Shown: one piece after another, positions 53,673 through 64,000 of the stretch
Layout of the letters: each line of letters opens with the position of its first letter
Position numbering within the stretch: the first letter of the stretch is position 1
Assembly: GCA_963556255.1 (NCBI GenBank)
Contig: OY744610.1
Span: 16,068,039-16,132,038 of the forward strand
Reading direction: 5' to 3'
Source of the DNA: Allolobophora icterica
Lineage: Eukaryota > Annelida > Clitellata > Crassiclitellata > Lumbricidae
DNA length: 64,000 nt
The notes under the pieces: model-generated
The model's database searches: none
What the model was told of the DNA's origin: nothing
The model's input: the letters and a program-made list of their open reading frames with translations, nothing else
Translations under genes and position numbers: made by a program

Positions 53673-54245
53673 TGTTTCTGCCGTCCTGTTTCGTCGCCTC
53701 CTGGGCTGACACTAGTTTTGTAAAGGTATGTTTTTCGTTTTCTGCTGTACATATTCGCTGTTAAATCGCATTTTTTATGTGAAGCCACTTCTTTCCTATA
53801 TCTCTAGACAAATTGGATAACATAAGTATAAATGCACCAATGTAAAAACTGAATATGAAATGCATATTGGTTTATTGTATTTTATACGGAAATGCCGTTT
53901 TGTAGCTTGAGCAGTATGAGAATTGTAGAAAAAAGACTGGGTGGGGGGTTAGACAGTGATTCATTTGCAAGTGGGGTGTGCAATGAAAACCTAACTATGG
54001 GATCCTAAGAAAGACTAAGGGGTTGAACCCCTAAACCCCCAACAATTCTCACCATGAGCTTGAGTGTGAGTAGCTAACAATTTCTTTCTATTACAACGAG
54101 AGTTATTTGAAACCATGAGATCTACGGTTGGCTGCATGACATAATTGACCTTCATGGACTTCAGATCCGCAACGCAGAAGAACGAGAAAGGACGGCCAAT
54201 GGATGACTTGAGTTAACTTCTTGCTGCTCACTGAGGTGTGATACT
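53673..54245. other. Unassigned
   Basis: No coding or repeat signature recognised beyond G-rich patches near 53938-54045. Confidence 0.35.
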
Positions 54246-54253
54246 CTATAAGC

Positions 54254-55189
54254 CAGAGGTGGGCAAACTACGGCCCGCGGGCCGGATCCGGCCCGCCAAC
54301 ACTTTTTATCCGGCCCCTACAATTCTTCAGAAAAGTTTAAAAAATTCACATCGCGAGAAATTTTCTTCGTTTTACTCAAGTGGCATTGCTCTCTTGCTTG
54401 CTGTTCCGGTCTCGTCTTTAGCAATAACTCTGCCACTTCCTGGAGAGGTTTTTGCACATGACCTGTATACGCAGAAGTTAAATCCGTTCCAATAAAGCTA
54501 ATGCTGCTTTCAAAGCAGATGAAAGAACAAAACTATGGGAACTTTGCAACTGCAGGGTAGGAAAAATATAGCCTTCAGCTGTCAAGTTTGATGGAGGAGT
54601 TCTCCAGACGATTGGCGGATTTTAAATCAATTGACACTGAATAAGCTGTGCTTACTATAGACCGTTCTCATTTGACATTGACAATTGGCTCATATAGGCC
54701 TACGGAACCTCAAAACAGTTTCAGCTTCAGTTAACCGACTCACAACGTGATATTGTTCTCAAAGAACAGCTCAAAAGATCAGACCTGATAACATTCTTTT
54801 CTTCGCTCAGGAAGGAAAAATTATAAAATCTACAAACTTTTGCTTTAAAAATGTTTGTTTTATTCGCATACACTTACAACAAAGATTTCAACTATGAAGA
54901 TAAACAAATCCAAGTACAGGTCTCAGTTAAGTGATCTAAACTTGAACTCGAACTGTAAATTGCAACCAGCGCAATCACTCCGGATCATGGCAAACTTGTT
55001 AATTAAATGCATGCATGTTCACAGTCGCATACATCTAATTAGTAACAGCCAAAGTGTATTTAATAGATTATAAATAAGTAAACTTCTTTTCATGTTAGTC
55101 GTTGCTAAAAGTTAAAAATTTGTTATCCGGCCCTCTGAATTTGTTTGCGTTTAATGTGGCCCCATGTGCGAAAAGTGTGCCCACCCCTG
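54254..55189 (+). mobile_element. Deleted hAT element (Charlie/ZBED-like)
   Basis: Starts CAGAGGTGGGCAAACTACGG with a CCCGCGGG palindrome and ends GTGTGCCCACCCCTG. The flanking 8-mers CTATAAGC and TTCTAAGC match at 6 of 8. Plus-strand relics LMEEFSRRLADFKSIDTE (about 54590) and LTDSQRDIVLKEQLK (about 54735) match the conserved region of ZBED/SCAND3-type hAT transposases. Stops and deletions make it inactive. Confidence 0.78.
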
Positions 55190-55629
55190 TTCTAAGCAGA
55201 GTGCCCAATGTGCACGATTTGATTGAAGTCGGTTAGTTAAGCATAAACTAGGACAGACCAACAGCCACTTTGTAAATTTGTCTGTTGCCAAAAAAACTAA
55301 GGGCCGACAACTTCCTAGTTCTTTCTGCTAAGCTCAATGGAAGAACAGAGATCCTAAAGATAATGACAATTATTAAAGTGATAATACAGATAACGATGAA
55401 TAATATTCATAAATGTAATTATTATAATTATGATAATGACGGCAGAGAACCGGAAGAAGAGAAGATGATAATGACAATAATGATGATAGTTAAAATTATG
55501 ACCATAAAGATAGTGAAAAACGATAGCGAAGCCTATAGCTAGTATGATAATGAATGTAAATACTGATATTGATAATGTATGCATGTGTAACTGTATGTAT
55601 GTATATATGTAAGTAAGTATGTATGTATG
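55190..55629. other. Unassigned, (GATAAT)-like and (GTAT)n patches
   Basis: AT-rich sequence with short imperfect repeats at about 55380-55530 and a (GTAT)n run at 55590-55629. No gene is seen. Confidence 0.45.
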
Positions 55630-56036
55630 TGTAGCGGAGCGGTTTTATGTTAAATGTTTCGTGGATGTAGATCGGACACACGGGCCCCACGCACACATAC
55701 AGAGTCGATGTTTATTCAGACAATGATGATACATGGAAGGACTCCGTGTATCGGTTGACAAACGAGACAGAGGTCCGGCCTAAGCTGGCAGCCGTGTGAC
55801 CAACGTGTCGGATCCTGATCTCTTCTGCCTTCTGTCACAAAGGGATAAATATGGCCCTATGCCGAACATCATACACGGCATACTTATGCACAGCGCCAGT
55901 CCGTCTGTCTGCACATATATCTGCAATACTTCACACATTCCTACACTCCCCTACATTCATCTGAAGACTGGCCAGCCAGTCCAGATCAGGATCAGTCCAG
56001 ACTCGATCTGGATGCAACTTGCAGGCCTACCTCTAC
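55630..56036 (+). mobile_element. Candidate solo LTR
   Basis: The segment from TGTAGCGGAGCGG to CTCTACA has TG...CA ends and flanks TGTATG/TGTATA. GGGATAAATATGG lies inside. The repeat context of the flanks makes this weak. The first seven bases resemble the start of the LTR at 18100, but the rest does not. Confidence 0.3.
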
Positions 56037-56064
56037 ATGTATAATTATTATACATATATATATA

Positions 56065-56856
56065 CAGGGTGGGCCAGTAGGAATGCACCAACTTTGACGC
56101 CTTATAACTTGAATAATTTTTATCTGAGCGTCTTGTCCAATATATCAGATTGAAGATAATTATCCATTTTTTGATTCTGCAACATATCTGCGAGATAATG
56201 TTACGACTTTATGAGATAATGCTATTAATATTCGATGTGCCATTTTCTGGCCATAAAACTGCAAGAAAAAACAAAAGTCTGAAACTGAAGACGTCAGTTC
56301 TAAACAGTCACTTAGTACTAACAATTAATATCTTGAGTGAATTTACCATCAGTCAAACAAATACTCAATAATGTCCACCACGTGCTCGGACTCTTACTCG
56401 TCCCTGGATTGTTGTCTTGGCTGGAAATTAACTCTTGGACTTGTGCAATGTTCGCTGCTGTGCGCGCAGAACGTTTGCGACCACAGTTGCGGCTGTTAGA
56501 CGTTCCCGTAGCATCAATTTGTTTAATCAATCGATCTAGAGCATATTTATTCCATTTTCTAGAAGGGAATTCTATCATCATCTGATTTGCATTGTATCCG
56601 TTTTCTGCTCCTAAAATTCGGATTAAAATTCTATCCTCTTCCGCGAGCGGCGTCATGATGTTCAATATTTACATTCAAAATTGAGAGGTGTGCGCCGCAC
56701 CGAAATTTTATAACAGTGGTGCCGTATATCAGTGCAAGATTTGACACAGTAGTAGAGTGGATGATTACTTTCAATTTAGTATATTGGGCACGATGTTCGG
56801 GTAATAATTGTTCAAGTTATATCCATTCAAAGTTGGTGCATTCCTACTGGCCCACC

Positions 56857-56859
<3 letters not shown>
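56065..56859 (-). mobile_element. Deleted Tc1/mariner-type element
   Basis: Perfect 33-bp inverted ends starting CAGGGTGGGCCAGTAGGAAT, flanked by TA. On the minus strand an N-terminal transposase piece (about 56335-56665) reads FPSRKWNKYALDRLIKQIDATGT, then RSARTAANIAQVQELIS and NNPGTSKSP, the helix-turn-helix part of this family. The DDE/DDD catalytic domain is deleted. It inserted into a TA repeat that continues to 56949. Confidence 0.88.
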
Positions 56860-56943
<84 letters not shown>

Positions 56944-56949
56944 TATATA
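56860..56949. repeat. (TA)n microsatellite
   Basis: About 45 units with one GTA interruption. Confidence 0.96.
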
Positions 56950-57983
56950 CACAAGTGTGTGTGTGTCCCTCGCTTGTATTGGTGAAATGGGTCTTACTTT
57001 AGAGCAATAAACAAATTAGGGATTACGTCTTTAGACGCGATGTCGCTGACAATAGGCTTCTCTGCTCGTTTTCCTCTTCGTCTACTTCGTTAATCCGTTA
57101 ATCTTTTCTTTGTGCAGATTGACATGAAATTGACGAGTAAACAGATCACAGCAGGCTCAGTGGCGTAACAACCTAGCCGGTGGCCCTTGGACATTCGAAG
57201 CTTGGGGCCCTTACCAATTAAAAATGAAAATAATGAGATAGCTATTTTAAAGTGCAGTTAAGTTAAACAAAAAGAGAGTATTAAACGTTCTGATTAATGG
57301 TCCATAGTTCAAGTCACATTAATGGTTCAAGACAAAACAAGAATACACCAAAAATGTATTGCCTACGTACACAGTAATGTAATGTCTGTTGTAGTTCTCA
57401 TATTGAGCTCTCACATCACGTCATCTATACCAGAACTGGCTACTGCTTGTGTGCTGTTTGTCACTCTCCCAGTCACCGTCGTCAGTGCGAAGCGCTTCTT
57501 CAGAAAATTGCTTCATGAATTTGGCTATTCTAGCTTTACTATTAGCAAATGTGTCTATCAATTCATCAATATTCAATTGTTTTGCGCATTCGTTTTCGAT
57601 CGCAAGAAGAGCAAAGCAAGACCATCAAGCCTGTCCTGTTAGAATCAGATAGTGAAGCTAAGATAGGCGTACATCTGCATAAGTTTCAATTTGGAGAAGG
57701 AGCGCTCTGCCACTGGCTATACGGCCATCGCAGATCTATGTGGCCACTGGCCTTAAATTAATGACAGCCATTTTCTCAAATGACCGACTGCCAAAAGAGA
57801 TTTTTCAATATCTCAGGTTCTTGTTCACTTAGAATTGTGATCTTTGTGTCTTCAGATATCCCATACATACTTGGGCTGATAGGTCGATCTCCGGAGGCAT
57901 AGAATTTTAGACAATCACGGAATAGGCTACTACTTTCTTATTTTAACAGATTCACAGCGTAACGTTTAAGGGGAGGGTATATA

Positions 57984-58180
57984 TAGAGTAATGGTAACAC
58001 TCATGGCCAGAAGAGCATTAGATTTCGGTTCGATACCCGTAACACCCTCTATAGGGCGAAACCTTGCATGGTTGCCAAAACGAGTGTTTAATTAAGATCT
58101 TGATTGTATACTGTCATGTTTCACTATAATCTACCTGCGTATGTCAGTTTGAACTAATAAAGAAGATTATTATTAAGTAA
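57984..58180 (+). mobile_element. tRNA-headed SINE
   Basis: A box AGAGTAATGGTAACACTC (57985-58002) and B box CGGTTCGATACCCG (58026-58039), then a body with GGTTGCCAAAA as in the copy at 14944-15205, ending AATAAAGAAGATTATTATT. Confidence 0.75.
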
Positions 58181-58485
58181 AAGGCATTAGTAAGGTTTCA
58201 CGAAGTGAAGCAGGTTACTTATATAAGTATACTACTTCAAAAAGCAAAGCAACAGCAACTGCTATTCTAAATTTAAAAGTTAATTCCTTACCGTCAGTTG
58301 AGTCATATTCTCTGCCACTTGTAGACGTTGATTGAAAATTTAATTAGAAATCGTTTTTTGTTTAAAAGTAAGTGAACAATAAAGACTATACTTTCACATA
58401 AGGCTGAGGAGCATGAAAAATTAAGAGTGCAGTCGTGTGTAGAGTATATAGCCCACAAGACATGTAGAGAGACATTGAGACAGAC

Positions 58486-58630
<145 letters not shown>

Positions 58631-59138
58631 GTGCGACAGAGACAGGCATTTCTTAGGACTGGAGCTGAGAGATAGGCCTATGCGTATACCGTAGTCACCG
58701 TAGTGTATGCAGTGGTTACGCCTGAAAGGGAGAATCTGACTCATAGAAACTTGATTCTACTACGATCAGGGTCAGATACCCCGACCCCGGCGACCCGGTG
58801 ACCTATAGATAGACACACCACGTACATACGTCTATGGTGTATACCCTATATCATGAAGCATCCGGCATATGTATACAGGCTAACCTACTTCAGGCTGCAG
58901 AGAGGCTCAGACCTACATGGGTCTTGCTGCGGGACTTTTTAAGACCGTATACGCTAAATATGTCATCAGATGGAACAATTAACCATATTAAAAAAAATTG
59001 TGCTTGGGGGAAAATGAAAGAATTTGGCCCTAAAGCAGACTGCGATACAGTAAAAAAAAGCTTGGGGCCCCTGAGACCTCGGGGGCCCCTGGTCTTTGTC
59101 CACCCTCGTTATATGGCTGTTACGCCACTGAGCAGGCT

Positions 59139-60529
59139 GCTTAGAATGACCGATCGAAGCAGAAATTCATTATTAACAGTAGCAACCATTTTGCTAATAT
59201 TTACCTCTCTTCTTTCGGGAGAGGTGCGTACAGTTAATCTATTGTCATCCCCATAGAAACTTTCAGCCTAACTGTTTATGCAAGATGACCAACCTGCCTT
59301 GTTTTTCATAATAGCATGTAGCTACCATTACCTCACATTGTGCAGTTGTTGAACGATTTCAAGGAAACCAAACAAACAAACTAACGTATATATCTCGAAT
59401 TATGAATCGAGTTTAGCGTGAGGCTGTAAGCGAATGTAGAGGAATCGCTTATTTTGTTAAATCTCTCTTTAAGTTCATCACTTGACAGAAGCACATTGCA
59501 CTGGAACAATATAATTGTGTCGACTAAATCACAAGACGGTCAAGTTTTGCGCTTGTGTGAAAATCAGTGTGCAGTGGTGTTTAAAGAGACAACAATGTGT
59601 CAGAGAAAAGTATCCAAGTTAGATCAGATTGTCAGACGATCATAAGAAGCAAATTTGTGGTAATTCTTAACAAATAAATGACGGAGCTACGGAATACTGC
59701 AGAATAGGCTCAATTAGGGCAGTCGTTGAATCAGAAAAGCTCCTGTGGATAAAGTAATTAACTTTCTTTCTCAGTCTGCTGAAATAGCAGGAATTCTGAG
59801 TGAAAGGAAAAAATTCTACTGTGCACAGTGGGAAGAAATTTATCGTCTTGCTATGTCAACAGTAGATAAAGAAGTAGTCGGTTTTTGTATTCGTCTACCT
59901 TTCTGAATTGAAAATATCAAATCGGTTGAGCCTAAAGTAACGTGATATTTCATTGATTCAATAAGGAGATTCATTTTAACGCTGATGTTCGAATCTTCCC
60001 TGTGTTTTGCAAATTTCCAGTTCAGAGTTCGAATATTTAAACTTAAAAGTGCTTTAATTAGGGCTAGGAGTCCCTGTTCTTAACCGTTTGGGAAGAACTG
60101 TTCTTGGCTGTTTGTTCTTCATTTCACTTCAATTATTCATTGCTTATTATGGGCATTGTTGCATTATGGCGAAGTATTTGTTTGACCTCATTTCACGTTA
60201 AATGATATGCAGATAACCCTTTTGTATCTGACTAAATGCCCACAAAGTGAACTGTTTAAATACGTGTAATGTCTTGTGTTCATTGCATATCGTAGGCTTT
60301 GTTGCACCGTAAACGTAATATTTGCTTTTTTTATTCAGGTACATACGAGCAATGTGTATCGTCCGTATGAAATACCGTTATATACGGGGGAACACTGAAT
60401 ACGATGATGACCTGTGCAGCTGGATCTAGTGGCTCGGCATTGGGTGTTAGGCCAACCTCAAAGGCGACTAATATGTATTCAATCACCAGTTTCGACGACG
60501 TTGTTTCCAGTGCACATTTTAAGAGATTT
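59139..60529. other. Unassigned
   Basis: No gene recognised. Open frames of 60-90 codons here lack family motifs. Confidence 0.4.
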
Positions 60530-60820
60530 ACACTACTGGGACAAAGTCGGCCAAAGTCGGTTGATGACTCTTTTTGCGAATTCATCTCCAAAAAAGTTGA
60601 TGATCTTTTTTTGGGAGACCTTTTTTGGGAAATTTCGACCTTTTGAGGATTTTGCCCATGGAAAGCAACAATGCATTTTTACTACTGGGACAAATCTTAA
60701 AATTCCTGCAACATTTGTCCCACTAGTTATACAGTTTAAATATACAAACCACCCTAACCACTGGGACAAATCCTAAGACTACTGCGACATTTGTCCCACT
60801 AGTTATAGAATTAAAATATG
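60530..60820. repeat. Tandem hairpin repeats (TGGGACAAAT...ATTTGTCCCA)
   Basis: Two units, about 60685-60730 and 60760-60805, each form a 10-bp stem TGGGACAAAT/ATTTGTCCCA followed by CTAGTTATA. A related half-unit (CTACTGGGACAAAGTCGG) is at 60530. Confidence 0.8.
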
Positions 60821-61199
60821 CCCTGGTTGTTTCTCCAACTTTAACCGATCTCTACGCAATTAATCCACCGGGTCCAATTGTGGTCAACGCCTGACAGTTG
60901 AAAGGAGCAGGAACGAGGTATGATTGTCCCTTACACAGCATGCATGGTGAAATGAAAGTCTGTCTCTAAAACAACGATACAGACGTTTTCTTTCTGTTAA
61001 TTAAGAGTTTGAACTGTTTTATATTGCTGTCTGTTTTGGAACGTTACGAGCCGGCCACCCAATCCTAGTCGCTGATATTGCAGGATGAGGGAGGTAGGAT
61101 TTTCCTATGCTTAAGGCTTAAAGAAATTTACTCTTCCTAACCAGTTCACCTGTTTTCTTTGAGCTTGGTTGTTTTCAGGCTGCAATTATTTTAAGGCTG
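60821..61199. other. Unassigned
   Basis: Nothing recognised. Confidence 0.35.
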
Positions 61200-61500
61200 T
61201 ATCTAACATAGCTGTCTTCGGGTTTCAGTTTGGATCTTTGTGGTTTTGTCTTTTCTCTGACTCCTTGATTTCTGAAAATCAAGTGGGCAAACATTTGACG
61301 GGGGAGCAAAAAGGCAGAGGAACGTGAGGCAGATGATGGTGGGTGAACGATGAGGTGAGTGGAGGAACGACAAGTTTACAGTATTTAGGAGAAAGATCGC
61401 TCCAGAATCAAGGTGCAGTTTGGTACATGGATTGCTTAGAGAACTAACGATTATAAGCAACTGGGAAACTGCCAAGAGTGAGGTTGGAGGATGATTGCAG
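61200..61500 (-). pseudogene. LINE C-terminal scrap
   Basis: The minus strand resembles the last part of the CR1-like LINE at 49165-50115 (degraded text around a GAAATTAG/CTTCAGAGT-like region, then PPSNVCPLDFQKS). It is short and heavily decayed. The neighbouring tail at 61590-61655 is in the opposite (plus) orientation. Confidence 0.4.
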
Positions 61501-61589
61501 CTCCTCTCCCTTCTCTCTCTCTGGTCGGATCTTCTCTCGCATTTCTGGACAAACCCTCTGACTAGACACAGCCCTCGTGAAGAAGCTGG

Positions 61590-61655
61590 TGCCTTGCGCT
61601 TAGCTGTTGAAATAGCGCTTTATCGATGTGAAATTTGCGATTTACGATGACCGGG
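61590..61655 (+). repeat. LINE 3' tail copy
   Basis: gctggtgccttgcgcttagc and GCGCTTTATCGATG match the reverse complement of 8590-8680 and 51545-51625. Confidence 0.65.
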
Positions 61656-61879
61656 TACAGAGCGAGGTGGATTTTCGAATTCCCGTCGCGGAAACCCTCC
61701 GCTCGTGTTGCCAATCGTTGCTACTTCACATTTCTTACAAACCTTGGCAGTTACTCTGAAAAACGTTGGCCAATCGGATAAGTGGTCCGCCACCTATCGA
61801 GTAATATGGGATATTATATATACATCACACCGCTATTTACGGGCGAGAATGCACAATGCTGGTATAATGACTAACTAAA

Positions 61880-62610
61880 ACTTGAACCGATGAATGGCAT
61901 AAAACTGTTGCTGTATGCAGATGACAGCGCTATCAGGCGGTCCAGTCTCGAACAATCAAACAATCAAATTCGTGTATTCATACAGTAAGCTGACACAAAC
62001 GCAAGTTAGACAAGGAACAAACAGGAAGCAAATGAACGTGAACTTCAGCGGTACTTCGATATAATAGTGAAAAAATTCTTCAATAATTGGGGTTTCAATG
62101 TCTATACGAGTAAAACCTTAGCTGTTTCGGTTTAACGAGCAAAAAGGCCATAAGGAAAATCACCATGCCTCAGGTTTGGGACAACACAATAATATTGGTC
62201 TTCGAAAAATCTCTAAAGTTTCTTGGAATGATATTTGATCGACGCCTCGACTGGATGGCACACCTTAACTACAATGTAGATCGATGCATGTCTCTCCTCA
62301 ATCGCATGCAAGCCATGGCTGGCGTCAGCTGGGGAGCCTCAAGAGAGACTTTGCTGAAGGTGCACCGGGCAATGATTCGATCCATTATCGATAAAGGCAG
62401 CATCGTCTACGGCAACACTTCATCGTCGAACCGAGCCAAACTTGACAGAATACAGTACAAGGCCCCATCCGTCTGCTGTGGGGGCATCAGCAGAGCGGCC
62501 CTTCAGATTATGGAGTATGCTACTAAGATCCAGTCTATCCCGGATCACCCGACCCAAGACATACTCAAAAACGGTAAACGTCGGAGGTTGAAGGAAGAAC
62601 TTGGATGAAA
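61880..62610 (+). pseudogene. LINE RT remnant (I/Nimb-like, family D)
   Basis: The plus strand reads MNGIKLLLYADDSAI (catalytic YADD near 61920). After a disrupted, inserted stretch (about 61960-62030) come ELQRYFDIIVKKF, NNWGFNVYTSKTLAVSV, then KSLKFLGMIFDRRLDWMAH, MQAMAGVSWGASRETLLKV, IDKGSIVYGNTSSSNRAKLD and IQYKAPSVCCGG. This order is typical of I-group LINEs. The N-terminal RT half and endonuclease are absent. Confidence 0.78.
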
Positions 62611-62689
62611 TTCGAGTCAAAGTTGCCAAAGTCAACAGGGAGTTACTACAACCTGCGATCAACCCATAGAGATCCTCAATACAACCCCT

Positions 62690-63083
62690 TAATTCTTATC
62701 CTTCTCCTCCTACTCTCTATCCTCCCAGTCCTCCTCCTTCTCCTTCTTCTCCTTGTCCTTCTTCTATTTCTTCTCCTCCTCTCCTCTACCGCCTCTTCCT
62801 TCTCCTCCTCCCTCTCCTCCCTCTCCTCCTCATCCTTGCTCTTCTTCTTCTCCTTCCTCCGCTTCTTCTTCATCTCCTTCTTCATCTCCTTCTTCATCTT
62901 CATCTTCTTCATCTTCTTCTTCGTCATCTTCTTCTTCTTCTTCTTTATCTTCATCTTTTCATCTTCTCTTCATCTTTATCTTCATCTTCATCTTCATCTT
63001 CATCTTCTTCATCTTCTTCTTCATCATCTTCTTCTTCTTCTTCTTCTTCTTCTTCATCATCATCATCATCTTCTTCTTCTCTC
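62690..63083. repeat. About 400-bp polypyrimidine tract
   Basis: Almost unbroken C/T on the plus strand, mainly CTT, CTC and CTTCAT units, with few purines. Open frames on either strand are artefacts. Confidence 0.95.
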
Positions 63084-63099
63084 CTCCTCCTTCTTGCGA

Positions 63100-63200
63100 A
63101 TGACGGACAATACAATGCAATGCACTACAATTTAATGCAATGTAATTAACAGCAATGCAATAGAATGCAATGCAATAGAATACTATACAAACATAATCAG
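63100..63200. repeat. Degenerate (AATGC)n tail
   Basis: Repeated AATGCAATG/AATAGAATGC words following the pyrimidine tract, resembling a pentameric retroposon tail. Confidence 0.7.
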
Positions 63201-63339
63201 TGCGTCTGATTTGAAAATAGTAGGCGGGTTGAAAATCGATCGCGCTGGATTGAGTAGGCGAGCGATATGCCGTCGACCTCGAGAGCTGTTGTGTACAGCG
63301 TATTTTGTGTATGGTATTCGTAATTTCTGGTATCGTTGC

Positions 63340-63437
63340 ATCTCATCTAGTAGGCCTATCTCACTTCAGTTCCGTTATCTGAGTAGGTCTCTTGAAGAGA
63401 CGGTATATAAATTCTCAGAATGAACGAATGAATGAAC
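63340..63437 (+). repeat. SINE/LINE-like tail
   Basis: CTGAGTAGGTCTCTTGAAGA and TATAAATTCTCAGAATGAACGAATG match the tail type at 28500-28565 and end in (AATG)n. Confidence 0.55.
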
Positions 63438-63454
63438 ATTCACTAAAAACGTAC

Positions 63455-63724
63455 CATTGACGTAAGATGACGTGTGACGGCTGATTTCACAACGTTGGTT
63501 GAGCCTTCGACATACATTGAACACTCATTGTTAGCTTGACTTTTCAACCGGCAATCCATTCGAATTTTATCGGCGGTCTTTCTACAGGACTTGCAGTAAA
63601 TTTTGTTCACAGTCCGACGGTTTTCTATTTCGACTACATCGACATCAAACGAGTCGCCTAATTTCCATGACGGATACGTGCGCAACTGTACATTATTATT
63701 CAACTTGATCATCTTCGCCGCCAT
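63455..63724 (-). CDS. Probable first exon of a zinc-finger-like gene
   Basis: The Met at 63724 starts a 93-codon frame. It contains WKLGDSFDVDVVE, TVNKIYCKSCRKTADKIRMD and KSAVTRHLTSM, a C-x2-C...H arrangement that resembles the N-terminal zinc-binding region of KIAA1586/ZNF862-like or ZBED/hAT-derived proteins. The frame ends eleven bases after a good splice donor (ATG/GTACGT, exon end at 63455). I therefore read it as an exon continuing to the left; no second exon is identified. This assignment is from memory of similar proteins and is tentative. Confidence 0.5.
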
Positions 63725-63884
63725 TGTTGTTTAAAATAATTTCCGAAATTGGTGATGCTAAGGATAATGTCACGCGGGTTGAGGTGTCGGCCGTATTGTT
63801 ATGGCCAATCATATTGCTCGAAATTGGAGTGAACAGTCAGCAGTATTTAGGACAGGTCACGGCACGCATTCACCTCTGCAGCAA
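63725..63884 (+). promoter_or_regulatory. Possible divergent promoter and 5' exon
   Basis: Between the minus-strand start at 63724 and a good donor on the plus strand (gcaa/GTAAGT at 63885). A CCAAT motif lies near 63812. A head-to-head arrangement would fit a bidirectional promoter; coding content on the plus side is not seen. Confidence 0.3.
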
Positions 63885-64000
63885 GTAAGTATATTAAAGT
63901 TATCTCAATTAGGTAAATAAAATAATGGTCTGGCTCAAGGTTCGTCTATCGTCTTGGAGTCTAACTCAAACTCAGCGTGCGACGACCAACTGTCACCGAC

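Noticed and set aside
62605..63135. 176-codon Leu/Phe-rich frame and Lys/Glu-rich reverse frame
   Set aside because: Polypyrimidine tract translations.

Overview
The window is AT-rich eukaryotic DNA from an animal, most likely a marine invertebrate. Evidence for this is intron-bearing cGAS-like/Mab-21 genes, many families of LINEs, tRNA-headed SINEs, hAT, piggyBac-like and mariner-like elements, long microsatellites, and a Ty3/gypsy retrovirus with a baculovirus-F-like envelope. I cannot name the species. Most of the sequence is mobile DNA, and host genes are few.

Layout. 1-3.4 kb: two abutting LINE remnants, one carrying a 2A-like peptide and a hAT MITE. 4.7-7.5 kb (-): a Mab-21/cGAS-like receptor gene broken by one amber codon. 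A short decayed piece of a third family member lies near 9.4 kb. 8.2-17 kb: LINE and SINE pieces plus 29-bp and 68-bp minisatellites. 17.2-25.0 kb: a piggyBac-like MITE (TTAA sites) full of (ACAT)n repeats, into which a Gmr1-like gypsy retrotransposon with identical 1,140-bp LTRs has inserted. 25.3-28.5 kb: two LINE remnants, a tRNA-headed SINE and a MITE.

29.7-45.4 kb (+): an apparently intact cGAS-like/Mab-21 gene. A small first exon (donor at 29802) matches in phase a large exon with an acceptor just before 42015. The roughly 12-kb intron holds a piggyBac-like MITE (29916-31405) and a complete antisense endogenous retrovirus (31697-41812) with identical LTRs and open gag, pol and env. gag and pol share one frame and are separated by a single UAG. 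The large exon also contains an in-frame expansion of a TPR-like repeat.

46.8-59.1 kb: a series of cut-and-paste elements, most with readable TIRs and target-site duplications, including a nested hAT inside a hAT with a LINE inside, a solo LTR and a deleted mariner. 59-64 kb: LINE pieces, tandem hairpins, a 400-bp polypyrimidine tract, and at the right edge a zinc-finger-like first exon (-) facing a possible divergent + strand exon.

The strongest biology is the pairing of an expanded innate-immune-type nucleotidyltransferase family with a young env-bearing retroelement lodged in the intron of one member. Gene names are family-level assignments made by eye; no database search was possible.
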